A DNA stretch of 5,281 nucleotides from the NCBI GenBank assembly GCA_017633865.1, contig JAGBOM010000061.1, positions 1 to 5,281 of the forward strand. Reading direction: 5' to 3'. The DNA is from Opitutales bacterium (lineage in GTDB: Bacteria > Verrucomicrobiota > Verrucomicrobiia > Opitutales > Intestinicryptomonadaceae). A program made the translations under genes and the position numbers. The notes under the pieces were generated by a model. It was not told where the DNA came from and did no database searches. It saw only the letters and a program-made list of their open reading frames with translations. This document shows positions 1 through 5,281 of the stretch, one piece after another (position 1 is the stretch's first letter; each line of letters starts with the position of its first letter).

Positions 1-61
1 CGTGGACAACTTTAGTTAGAAAGGCCTTCGTATCGGGATAAGCGGCTTTTACGGCAGGGCA

Positions 62-771
62 ATGCACAATTCCTATCCCAACGACCTGCATAACACCCGC
101 TATGCCGACATCAAGGGCTGGAAGGTCGAGCAGCTAAGCTCGAGCGAATCGCCCGCGGGCGGGTTCAAGGAAGTCTGCTTCCTGCTCAGCGGCGCCGACG
201 TCTATAAGCACATGAAGTACGAAAGCGGCACGCACCGCGTCCAAAGAGTGCCCGTGACGGAGGCAAGAGGCATATCCACACGTCGGCCGCTACCGTCGCC
301 GTCCTGCCCGAAGCGGAGGAAGTCGACATACAAATAGACCCGTCCGAAATAGAAATTTCAATAACCCGCGCAAGCGGCCCCGGCGGCCAGGGCGTAAACA
401 CTACGGACTCCGCCGTGCAAATCCTGCACAAGCCTACCGGCATGATAGTAAAATGCGCCGACGAGCGCTCGCAGCTTAAAAACAAGCAAAAGGCGATGAA
501 GGTTCTGCGCTCGCGCCTGCTGGAGCTAAAGCAAACCCAGGAGCGCGAAAAATACGCCCAAAACCGCCGCGAACAAATCGGCTCGGGCGACCGCTCCGAA
601 CGCATACGCACCTACAACTTCCCGCAAAGCCGCCTTACAGACCATAGAATAGGCCTCACCGTACACTCGCTCACGCAGGTTATGGACGGCGAAATCGACG
701 AAATCGTAAAGGCGCTCGAGGAGGCCTACTACAATAAAAGAATCGAGGCGCTCATAGCCGAATCGCAATAA
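62..771 (+). pseudogene. prfA: Peptide chain release factor 1 (RF1), 5'-incomplete and frameshifted
   Basis: RF1 recognises UAA and UAG stop codons in the ribosomal A site and triggers peptide release. The first segment (from about 83, codons starting at 2 mod 3) reads through [12 protein letters not shown] and [16 protein letters not shown]. Its P-V-T at 251-259 is the RF1 PxT codon-recognition tripeptide; RF2 has SPF there. Around 266-274 the frame shifts by one lost base and continues (1 mod 3) as [14 protein letters not shown]. It then gives [15 protein letters not shown], with the catalytic GGQ at 382-390, then [25 protein letters not shown] and TDHRIGL, ending at TAA 769-771. Compared with E. 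coli RF1 (about 360 residues), roughly the first 130 residues are missing. The left boundary given is only the first ATG of the open frame, not a true start. prmC follows after 8 bp, probably in one operon. The gene identity is very secure. The break is more likely sequence error than decay, since RF1 is normally essential. Confidence 0.9.
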
Positions 772-779
772 CTAAAAAC

Positions 780-1628
780 GTGCAAAGCGTCCTCGAAGTC
801 CTGAAAAAATGCGAAGACTTCTTCGCAAAAAAAGGCGTGCCAAACCCGAAGCTCGACGCGCAGCTGCTGCTCGCGGGCGCCCTCGGCTGCAAACGCCTCG
901 ACCTTTTCCTGCGCTTCGAAGACCCAATCCCCGAAAAAGAGCTTTCGGTTTTTAGGGAATACGCCCGCCGCCGCGCAAAACGCGAGCCCCTGCAGCACAT
1001 CTTGGGAAGCGTCGAATTCTTCTCGCTAAAATTAAAGTGCGACGCCCGCGCCCTCGTCCCCCGCCACGAAACCGAACGCCTGTGCGAAATTATCACCGAA
1101 GCCCTCGCGGATAAAAAGAACGAGCCTATAAAAATCCTCGATTTGGGAACGGGCTCGGGCGCGATTATCCTCGCGCTAAAATCGTTCTTTTTGAATTCAA
1201 AATGCGCGGCCTCCGACACTTCCGAAAACGCCCTCTCCCTCGCAAAAGAAAACGCCGAAGCCTGCGGCCTTGACGCGGAATTTGTAAAAAGCGACTGGTT
1301 TAAAAATATCGAGGGGAAATACGATATAATCGTCTCAAACCCGCCCTACCTGACAAGCGAGGAGGTCGAAAACGCGCAGGAGGAAGTGCGCCTCTACGAC
1401 CCTCCCGAAGCCCTCTCAAGCCCCGACGAAGGGCTGAAAGACCTGCGCGAAATAATAAAAGACGCCCCTAAATTCCTCGAGCATGGCGGAATCCTCGCGC
1501 TCGAATGCGGCTTGGAGCAGCCCAAAATTCTGGCGGCTGAAAACGCCGCAAACGCGGATTTTTCAAAGGCGGAAATTTTGCCCGACCTTTCCGGGCGCGA
1601 CAGATTTTTAATGTTCGCCCGCGCATAA
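780..1628 (+). CDS. prmC: Release factor glutamine methyltransferase PrmC (HemK family)
   Basis: This enzyme transfers a methyl group from S-adenosylmethionine to the glutamine of the GGQ motif in release factors RF1 and RF2, in the cytoplasm. The 282-residue length is normal for the family. A helical N-terminal substrate-binding domain (about 1-85) is followed by a Rossmann-type methyltransferase domain. Visible motifs are PRHETE at 94-99 (commonly PRPETE or PRPDTE), the SAM-binding loop DLGTGSG at 121-127, an acidic residue D146 after strand 2, and the family hallmark NPPY at 187-190, which holds the substrate glutamine. The C-terminus SGRDRFLMFA is also typical. The start is GTG at 780. 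An in-frame stop at 735-737 lies upstream and no other ATG, GTG or TTG occurs between them. No Shine-Dalgarno sequence is visible, so translation may be coupled to prfA, which ends 8 bp upstream. The neighbour encodes its substrate, which strongly supports the call. Confidence 0.96.
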   Translation: MQSVLEVLKKCEDFFAKKGVPNPKLDAQLLLAGALGCKRLDLFLRFEDPIPEKELSVFREYARRRAKREPLQHILGSVEFFSLKLKCDARALVPRHETERLCEIITEALADKKNEPIKILDLGTGSGAIILALKSFFLNSKCAASDTSENALSLAKENAEACGLDAEFVKSDWFKNIEGKYDIIVSNPPYLTSEEVENAQEEVRLYDPPEALSSPDEGLKDLREIIKDAPKFLEHGGILALECGLEQPKILAAENAANADFSKAEILPDLSGRDRFLMFARA

Positions 1629-1674
1629 AAATTTTTTCTTTACTTTCCGTCGGCGTAAAAATATTTTTTTGCCC

Positions 1675-3102
1675 ATGAAAAAGGTACTATTGATTGGGGC
1701 GGTTTTTACGTTTTTTACATCGCTTTTCGCGCAAAACTTCACAACAAAATTCGATAAAATCGAAAACGAAAAATGGTGGGGCGGCTACAACGCAATCGGC
1801 AGGCAAATGCCCTTCGGCGCCGAAGAAAAGCGCTTCGACCTCGCAAGCGGGACATGGGGAAATTTAGCGGTTCCGTTTTTCGTTTCAAACAAGGGCAGGT
1901 TTATTTATTCGCAAAAGCCCTTCAAAATTACATTTAAAACAGACGCAGTTGAAATCGAAAGCGAATTTGAAAAAGTCGGGGTGCAAAAATCGGGCGGCAC
2001 ACTGAAATCCGCGTACCTCGCCGCCGCAAAAAAATATTTTGTCCGCCCGGGCGCTAAGCTGCCCGACGAGCTGTTTTTTTCGATGCCCCAATACAATACC
2101 TGGATTGAGCTCATGTATAACCAAAACGAGCGCGACATTCTTTCGTACGCCCAAAACCTCGAAAAACACGGTTTTCCCAAAGGCGTATTCATGATTGACG
2201 ACAAGTGGATGAATGAATACGGCAACTACGATTTCGACCCGAAAAAATTTTCCGACCCCAAAGGGATGGTTTCAACCCTCCACAAAAAAGGCTTCAAAGT
2301 GATGCTGTGGGTCGTGCCGTACGTCGATTTGAACATTCCCGAATTTGAGGAGCTTTCGCAAAAAAATATGCTCGTTCTTTCCAAATATTCGCAAAAGCCC
2401 CTGCACATAACATGGTGGAACGGCAAAAGCGCGGCGTACGACCTCACCAACCCCGAAACGCGCGAATACCTAATTTCGACACTCGAAAACATGCGCAAAA
2501 CCTACGGCGTCGACGGCTTTAAATTCGACGGCGGCGAGCACCTCTACACTTCAGAGGCGCAGTTTTACGAAAAATCCGCAAGGGGCTGGGACTACCTAAA
2601 AGAATACGTCAATATCGGCGCGCGGTTTTCCTTCAACGAATTTCGCAGCAGCTGGAACTCGCCCAATATGCCGATAGTCCAGCGCCTCGCCGATAAATTC
2701 TACGGCTGGGGCGACTTGCAGGCTCTAATTCCCGACATGATAGCAACGGGGCTCATGGGCAGCGCGTACGCCTGCCCCGACATGATTGGCGGCGGCGAAT
2801 ACCGCTCTTTTTTGAACAAGAAAAAAGGCGAGCTCGACGAAAGGATCATAGTGCGCTCCTGCCAAGTCCACGCGCTGATGCCCATGATGCAGTTCTCCGT
2901 CGCGCCTTGGCGCGTCCTAAGCGACGAGAACCTCAAAACATGCGTAAAATTCGCGCGCCTTCACAGCAAATTCGCGCCCTACATTTTGTCGCTTGCAAAA
3001 CATTCGAGCAAGACGGGCGAGCCGATAATAAGAGCCATGGAGTACGAATTCCCGGGCGAGGGCTTTGAAAACGTCAAAGAACAGTTCATTCTTGGCGACT
3101 AA
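1675..3102 (+). CDS. Secreted glycoside hydrolase family 31 enzyme, truncated by an in-frame stop
   Basis: GH31 enzymes are retaining alpha-glycosidases (alpha-glucosidase, alpha-xylosidase, alpha-galactosidase and others). The ATG at 1675 is chosen over the TTG at 1669 because it directly begins a signal peptide: Lys-Lys, a hydrophobic stretch, and a likely cleavage after LFA (residue 19). An N-terminal beta domain (about 20-125) leads into the barrel, with YNTWIELMYNQN at 140-151, MIDDKW at 173-178, GFKVMLW at 206-212 and TWWNG at 246-250. KFDGGE at 283-288 carries the likely nucleophile D285. WGD at 345-347 carries the likely acid/base D347, and PDMIGGGE follows at 368-375. This motif set recalls the MYORG-like branch of GH31 as I remember it; the substrate cannot be read from sequence. 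Translation stops after FILGD, 475 residues in, where other GH31 proteins continue into a C-terminal beta-sandwich. That part is present in the same frame behind the stop. No Shine-Dalgarno sequence is seen; the gene starts 46 bp after prmC. Confidence 0.88.
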   Translation: MKKVLLIGAVFTFFTSLFAQNFTTKFDKIENEKWWGGYNAIGRQMPFGAEEKRFDLASGTWGNLAVPFFVSNKGRFIYSQKPFKITFKTDAVEIESEFEKVGVQKSGGTLKSAYLAAAKKYFVRPGAKLPDELFFSMPQYNTWIELMYNQNERDILSYAQNLEKHGFPKGVFMIDDKWMNEYGNYDFDPKKFSDPKGMVSTLHKKGFKVMLWVVPYVDLNIPEFEELSQKNMLVLSKYSQKPLHITWWNGKSAAYDLTNPETREYLISTLENMRKTYGVDGFKFDGGEHLYTSEAQFYEKSARGWDYLKEYVNIGARFSFNEFRSSWNSPNMPIVQRLADKFYGWGDLQALIPDMIATGLMGSAYACPDMIGGGEYRSFLNKKKGELDERIIVRSCQVHALMPMMQFSVAPWRVLSDENLKTCVKFARLHSKFAPYILSLAKHSSKTGEPIIRAMEYEFPGEGFENVKEQFILGD

Positions 3103-3258
3103 TCTCTGGTGGCGCCCGTCGTAAACGCGGACGATTTCAGAAGCGTAAAGCTTCCAAAGGGAACATGGGTAGACGAGCTGGGCAACAAATACGAGGGCGG
3201 GCGCGAAGTCAAAATAGACGCCCCGCTCGAGCGCCTGCCCTATTTCAAAAAGATGTAA
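3103..3258 (+). pseudogene. Detached C-terminal part of the GH31 enzyme behind the internal TAA
   Basis: This is 51 codons in exactly the same frame as the upstream glycosidase, with no stop until TAA at 3256-3258. The translation begins SLVAPVV and includes LPKGTWVDE, then YEGG and PLERLPYFKKM. GH31 proteins typically show 'F-LGD-x-LVAPV', then 'LPKGTWVD', then a 'P-hydrophobic-x-R-hydrophobic-P' segment just before the end of the proximal C-terminal beta-sandwich. The match is continuous across the TAA at 3100-3102, so this is one gene interrupted by a single codon and not a separate gene. It has no start codon or ribosome binding site of its own worth proposing. With the stop read through, the protein would be about 527 residues. 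Confidence 0.85.
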
Positions 3259-3286
3259 TATATTTTATATAATCCGCCGCTTTTTC

Positions 3287-3315
3287 TTTACATAAAACAA
3301 AAATCGGCCTATCAT
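3287..3315 (+). promoter_or_regulatory. Sigma70-like promoter for the lipoprotein gene
   Basis: TTTACA at 3287-3292 (5 of 6 against TTGACA) and TATCAT at 3310-3315 (5 of 6 against TATAAT) are separated by exactly 17 bp. Transcription would start near 3322 and leave a leader of about 39 bases before the ATG at 3361. The AT-rich gap after the GH31 reading frame (3259-3360) holds nothing else I recognise. The assignment rests on consensus match only. Confidence 0.55.
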
Positions 3316-3360
3316 TTTCGGCATATAAAACTTACCGGTTTAACAAAAAACTTAAAGGCC

Positions 3361-4968
3361 ATGAAAAAACTAATACAATTAACCATCGCGGCCGTTTTCG
3401 CCGCGCTCGTTTCCGCCTGCGCCCCGAAAACCGCCGGCAACATCGCAATTAAGGACGCCGCAAACGCGGCTCCCGAAAACGCGGAATTGTTCTTCGCCCT
3501 CGACATAAGCAAAAAGCTTCAGGACGACTACTACGCGCAAAAAGGCGCGAAGGAATTTTCGACCGCCCTGCTCGAAAACCCCGCAATGCAAAAAATTTTC
3601 GAAGAAGCCGCCAAAGCGCTGCCGGAGGAAATTAACGCCAATGTCTCAGCGAAAGCCATAACAGATTTCGCGAAATCCGCCATTCAAAACCCCGACGACT
3701 TGTTTATCGCCGCAGCCGCGACAGACTTGGCAAAAGAAGACGCAGACTTCAAATTCGTAATTTTAAAGCACGCCTTCTTCACGCAAAAAATAAAGGAGGC
3801 TCTCGAACAAAAGAAATTTGAAAAAACCCAAAAAGACGGCTTCGAATTCTTCAAAAAAGACGATTTTATAATTGCGTTCAAAGGCAAAACCCTCGTCTTG
3901 GCCGACAACGAAAAAGCCGCAATGCAGGTGTTCGCCGATTTGCAAGCGAAAGCCCCGCGCGAAAAGTCCTTCGCCTCCAACGCGAAGTTCGCGAAGCTTA
4001 TGTCGATTGAAAAAAGCCCCTACGTCGTTTGCTTTGCCGACTGCGAAAAAGCCTCGGAAGGCAAAGCCCCCGGCGTGTTGTTCTCCGCAGCGCGTCAGGA
4101 TTTGCAAAAGACATCCGGCGCCGTAAAAATCGAGCTCGGCAAAAAAGCGTTCAAATTCAAAGACGAAACCTCCGACAAGATTTGGGAAGTTCTCGCCAGC
4201 GCCAAACTCGCCAAAAACACGCTCCTTAAAAACTCATTGCCCGACGCCACAATGGCCACCGCCGTCGCTTTCCCGAAAATAGACGCGCTCGAAAGCGCGC
4301 TGCTCGAAGAAATGGGCGAAACACCCGAAGGCGCAATGGCTATTGCGATGCTAAAAAGCGCCGGCATTAAAAATATCACGGCCTCCGCCATATACGACGC
4401 CGCCGCGCTGCCGAATATCCAGAATATGGAACTGCCCGAATCTTTCATAAAAATCGAAGCCGCCGACACCGACGCCGTGTTCAAAAACGAAATGGTCGCG
4501 CAAGCGCTCAATTCGCCGCTTTTCTCGCAAATGGATTTCGAGGGCAAAACCGTTTACTCCTCAATGTACAATGCAAAGATTGTCCAGGCGGGCAAAAATT
4601 GCGCCGTAATTTCCACATTAAAGGATATGGCGGCAATGATGGCGCTGGCTAAGGGCAAGGGCAAGTCGCTCGAAGGCAACGCCGACGCCAAAGCCCTCGC
4701 CGGCGAACTGCCCGAAGGCAACTTCGCCGAATTTTTCATGGACGGCAAGAATTATTTGAATTTCATAAAAGCCGCAATGCCCAAAGATTTCGGCAACGAT
4801 GATGATAAGGCGATTATGAAATTCTATATATCAATGGCGGAAATGTGCAAAAAATCGCTCCTTGCCGCGGGCGTAAAACTTGAGCCTAACGAAATCACAA
4901 TCACCTTTAAAGGCCTCAACGAATACGACTACGAACTCGGCACAAAACTCCTGAAGGAAATTAAATAA
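3361..4968 (+). CDS. Lipoprotein of unknown function with two related domains
   Basis: I do not recognise a named family with confidence. The 535-residue protein begins with a lipoprotein signal peptide: MKK, a hydrophobic stretch, and the lipobox LVSAC with the lipidated cysteine at residue 20. The next residue is Ala, which is compatible with outer-membrane sorting. The mature part is rich in Ala, Lys and Glu, with no further membrane segment. It seems to hold two copies of one domain. Residues 37-230 run from PENAELFFALDI through FKGKTLVLADNEKAAMQVFADL to YVVCFADCEK. Residues 293-470 run from LPDATMATAVAFPKIDAL through AGKNCAVISTLKDMAAMMALA to FAEFFMDGKNYLNF. The 'P-x-x-A ... strand' opening and the later 'displayed value plus helix' pattern resemble DUF3352- or DUF4836-type secreted proteins, but only loosely. 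It has its own promoter at 3287-3315, a weak AAAGG at 3354-3358 just before the ATG, and a terminator at 5045-5076, so it is probably monocistronic. Confidence 0.88.
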   Translation: MKKLIQLTIAAVFAALVSACAPKTAGNIAIKDAANAAPENAELFFALDISKKLQDDYYAQKGAKEFSTALLENPAMQKIFEEAAKALPEEINANVSAKAITDFAKSAIQNPDDLFIAAAATDLAKEDADFKFVILKHAFFTQKIKEALEQKKFEKTQKDGFEFFKKDDFIIAFKGKTLVLADNEKAAMQVFADLQAKAPREKSFASNAKFAKLMSIEKSPYVVCFADCEKASEGKAPGVLFSAARQDLQKTSGAVKIELGKKAFKFKDETSDKIWEVLASAKLAKNTLLKNSLPDATMATAVAFPKIDALESALLEEMGETPEGAMAIAMLKSAGIKNITASAIYDAAALPNIQNMELPESFIKIEAADTDAVFKNEMVAQALNSPLFSQMDFEGKTVYSSMYNAKIVQAGKNCAVISTLKDMAAMMALAKGKGKSLEGNADAKALAGELPEGNFAEFFMDGKNYLNFIKAAMPKDFGNDDDKAIMKFYISMAEMCKKSLLAAGVKLEPNEITITFKGLNEYDYELGTKLLKEIK

Positions 4969-4994
4969 AAGCGCGGCCACCAGCGCGCGATTCC

Positions 4995-5048
4995 AAACAA
5001 GCGCAATTATTAAAACAAGCGCAACCATTCAAATAAACACAACCAAAA
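4995..5048. repeat. Degenerate 18-bp tandem repeat, three units
   Basis: The 12-mer AAACAAGCGCAA occurs at 4995-5006 and again at 5013-5024, exactly 18 bp apart. A diverged copy, AAATAAACACAA (9 of 12), lies at 5031-5042, again 18 bp further on. Units 1 and 2 agree at 15 of 18 positions and units 2 and 3 at 12 of 18. A very weak zero unit (about 9 of 18) may precede at 4977-4994. The repeat sits between the lipoprotein stop codon and its terminator, in the untranslated tail of the transcript. No function is evident. Confidence 0.5.
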
Positions 5049-5076
5049 AGGCGGAGCTGCTTAGCCCCGCCTTTTT
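5045..5076 (+). terminator. Intrinsic terminator after the lipoprotein gene, potentially bidirectional
   Basis: The arm AAAAAGGCGG (5045-5054) pairs perfectly with CCGCCTTTTT (5067-5076). An A-C mismatch (5055/5066) and three more pairs (GCT 5056-5058 with AGC 5063-5065) close a GCTT loop. The GC-rich stem is followed by five T on the plus strand. The matching A-tract on the left supplies a T-tract on the minus strand, so it could stop transcription from both sides. It lies 76 bases behind the lipoprotein stop codon. Confidence 0.85.
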
Positions 5077-5172
5077 GTGCGCCCCCGCCACCCGAAGCCC
5101 AACTCCCCCGCGACCGCAATGAAAACTAAATACGCCCTCGCCTACAAAAAAACACGCGCAAAATTAAACCTT

Positions 5173-5203
5173 AAAAAAGACCGCTTGGGGATTCCCCAAG
5201 CGG
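5173..5203 (-). terminator. Intrinsic terminator for the minus-strand gene at the right edge
   Basis: CCGCTTGGGG (5181-5190) and CCCCAAGCGG (5194-5203) form a perfect 10-bp stem with a 3-base loop. Read on the minus strand, the stem is followed after two bases by six T (plus-strand A at 5173-5178). On the plus strand the T-run begins only several bases after the stem (5209-5213), so the minus orientation is the better terminator. It lies 30 bases behind the stop codon of the minus-strand reading frame that ends at 5234. Confidence 0.8.
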
Positions 5204-5233
5204 CCAACTTTTTGCTTAAAACGCTACCTAAAT

Positions 5234-5281
5234 TTAATTCCTCGAACGCCTGCGCCACGCCGCAAAAACCAAGGCAAGCGC
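5234..5281 (-). CDS. C-terminal end of a probable PEP-CTERM-type exported protein (partial)
   Basis: Only 15 codons and a TAA stop (5236-5234) are inside the window; the rest lies beyond the right edge. They read ALALVFAAWRRRSRN: a hydrophobic segment ending in a cluster of arginines at the extreme C-terminus. That is the layout of the end of a PEP-CTERM sorting signal, where a Pro-Glu-Pro motif, a transmembrane helix and a short Arg-rich tail direct processing by an exosortase. The PEP motif itself would lie outside the window. The frame is chosen over the other two minus-strand frames for this pattern and because a well-placed terminator follows on the same strand. Other C-terminally anchored membrane proteins could end the same way. 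Confidence 0.5.
   Translation of the reverse strand, partial: ALALVFAAWRRRSRN

Noticed and set aside
186..611. Long minus-strand frames opposite prfA, prmC and the lipoprotein gene
   Set aside because: They lie opposite well-supported genes, have low-complexity Arg/Ser/Phe-rich translations and no family resemblance. They are shadows of the real coding frames.
1593..1637. Possible terminator at the end of prmC: GCGCG at 1595-1599 with CGCGC at 1620-1624, followed by T-rich sequence
   Set aside because: The stem is only 5 bp with a loop of about 20 bases and lies inside the coding end, with an alternative equally weak pairing. It is not convincing.
1639..1667. Possible promoter before the GH31 gene: TTTACT, 17 bp, TATTTT
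   Set aside because: Each box matches only 4 of 6, the region is a T-run, and the transcript would start at the ATG itself. It is too weak to annotate.
3100..3102. UAA codon reassignment or selenocysteine/pyrrolysine-type recoding to explain the GH31 internal stop
   Set aside because: prfA, prmC, the GH31 remnant, the lipoprotein and the right-edge minus-strand frame all end in TAA. The known selenocysteine and pyrrolysine recoding uses UGA and UAG. No recoding structure was recognised behind the stop.
5119..5281. Plus-strand reading frame starting MKTKYALAYKK and open to the window end
   Set aside because: It runs across the perfect terminator hairpin and is antisense to the better-supported minus-strand tail. 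It has no ribosome binding site and no recognisable protein features.

Overview
The window looks like an ordinary chromosomal stretch of a Gram-negative-type bacterium. It has four plus-strand genes and the last codons of one minus-strand gene. The best guess for lineage is the PVC group, possibly Verrucomicrobiota. This rests on a C-terminal tail that looks like a PEP-CTERM sorting signal at the right edge, an outer-membrane-type lipoprotein, and the absence of clear Shine-Dalgarno sequences at the starts. This is inference with modest confidence; no rRNA or other marker is present.

Left part (1-1628): the 3' two thirds of prfA (release factor RF1), followed 8 bp later by prmC, the methyltransferase that modifies the GGQ glutamine of release factors. 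This enzyme-substrate pair is a common bacterial gene order. The prfA copy is broken as given: one base is missing near 266-274, and the first ~85 bases do not match RF1 in any frame. Because prfA is normally essential and the rest is well conserved, sequencing or assembly error (perhaps a contig end) is more likely than real decay.

Middle (1675-3258): a secreted family 31 glycoside hydrolase with both catalytic aspartates recognisable. A TAA codon at 3100-3102 interrupts the reading frame, and 51 further codons of clear GH31 C-terminal domain follow in the same frame up to a second TAA at 3256-3258. This is a nonsense mutation, a sequencing error or, least likely, readthrough.

Right part (3259-5281): a good sigma70-like promoter (3287-3315) precedes a 535-residue lipoprotein of unknown function that appears to contain two copies of one domain. 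Behind it lie a degenerate 18-bp tandem repeat and a strong terminator (5045-5076). A second hairpin terminator (5173-5203) is oriented for a minus-strand gene entering from the right edge, whose visible C-terminus resembles a PEP-CTERM tail. The two genes are therefore convergent, each with its own terminator.

I see no CRISPR array, insertion sequence, tRNA or rRNA, and no clear new defence or mobile system. The points most worth a second look are the GH31 internal stop, the prfA frameshift, the duplicated lipoprotein and the PEP-CTERM-like tail.
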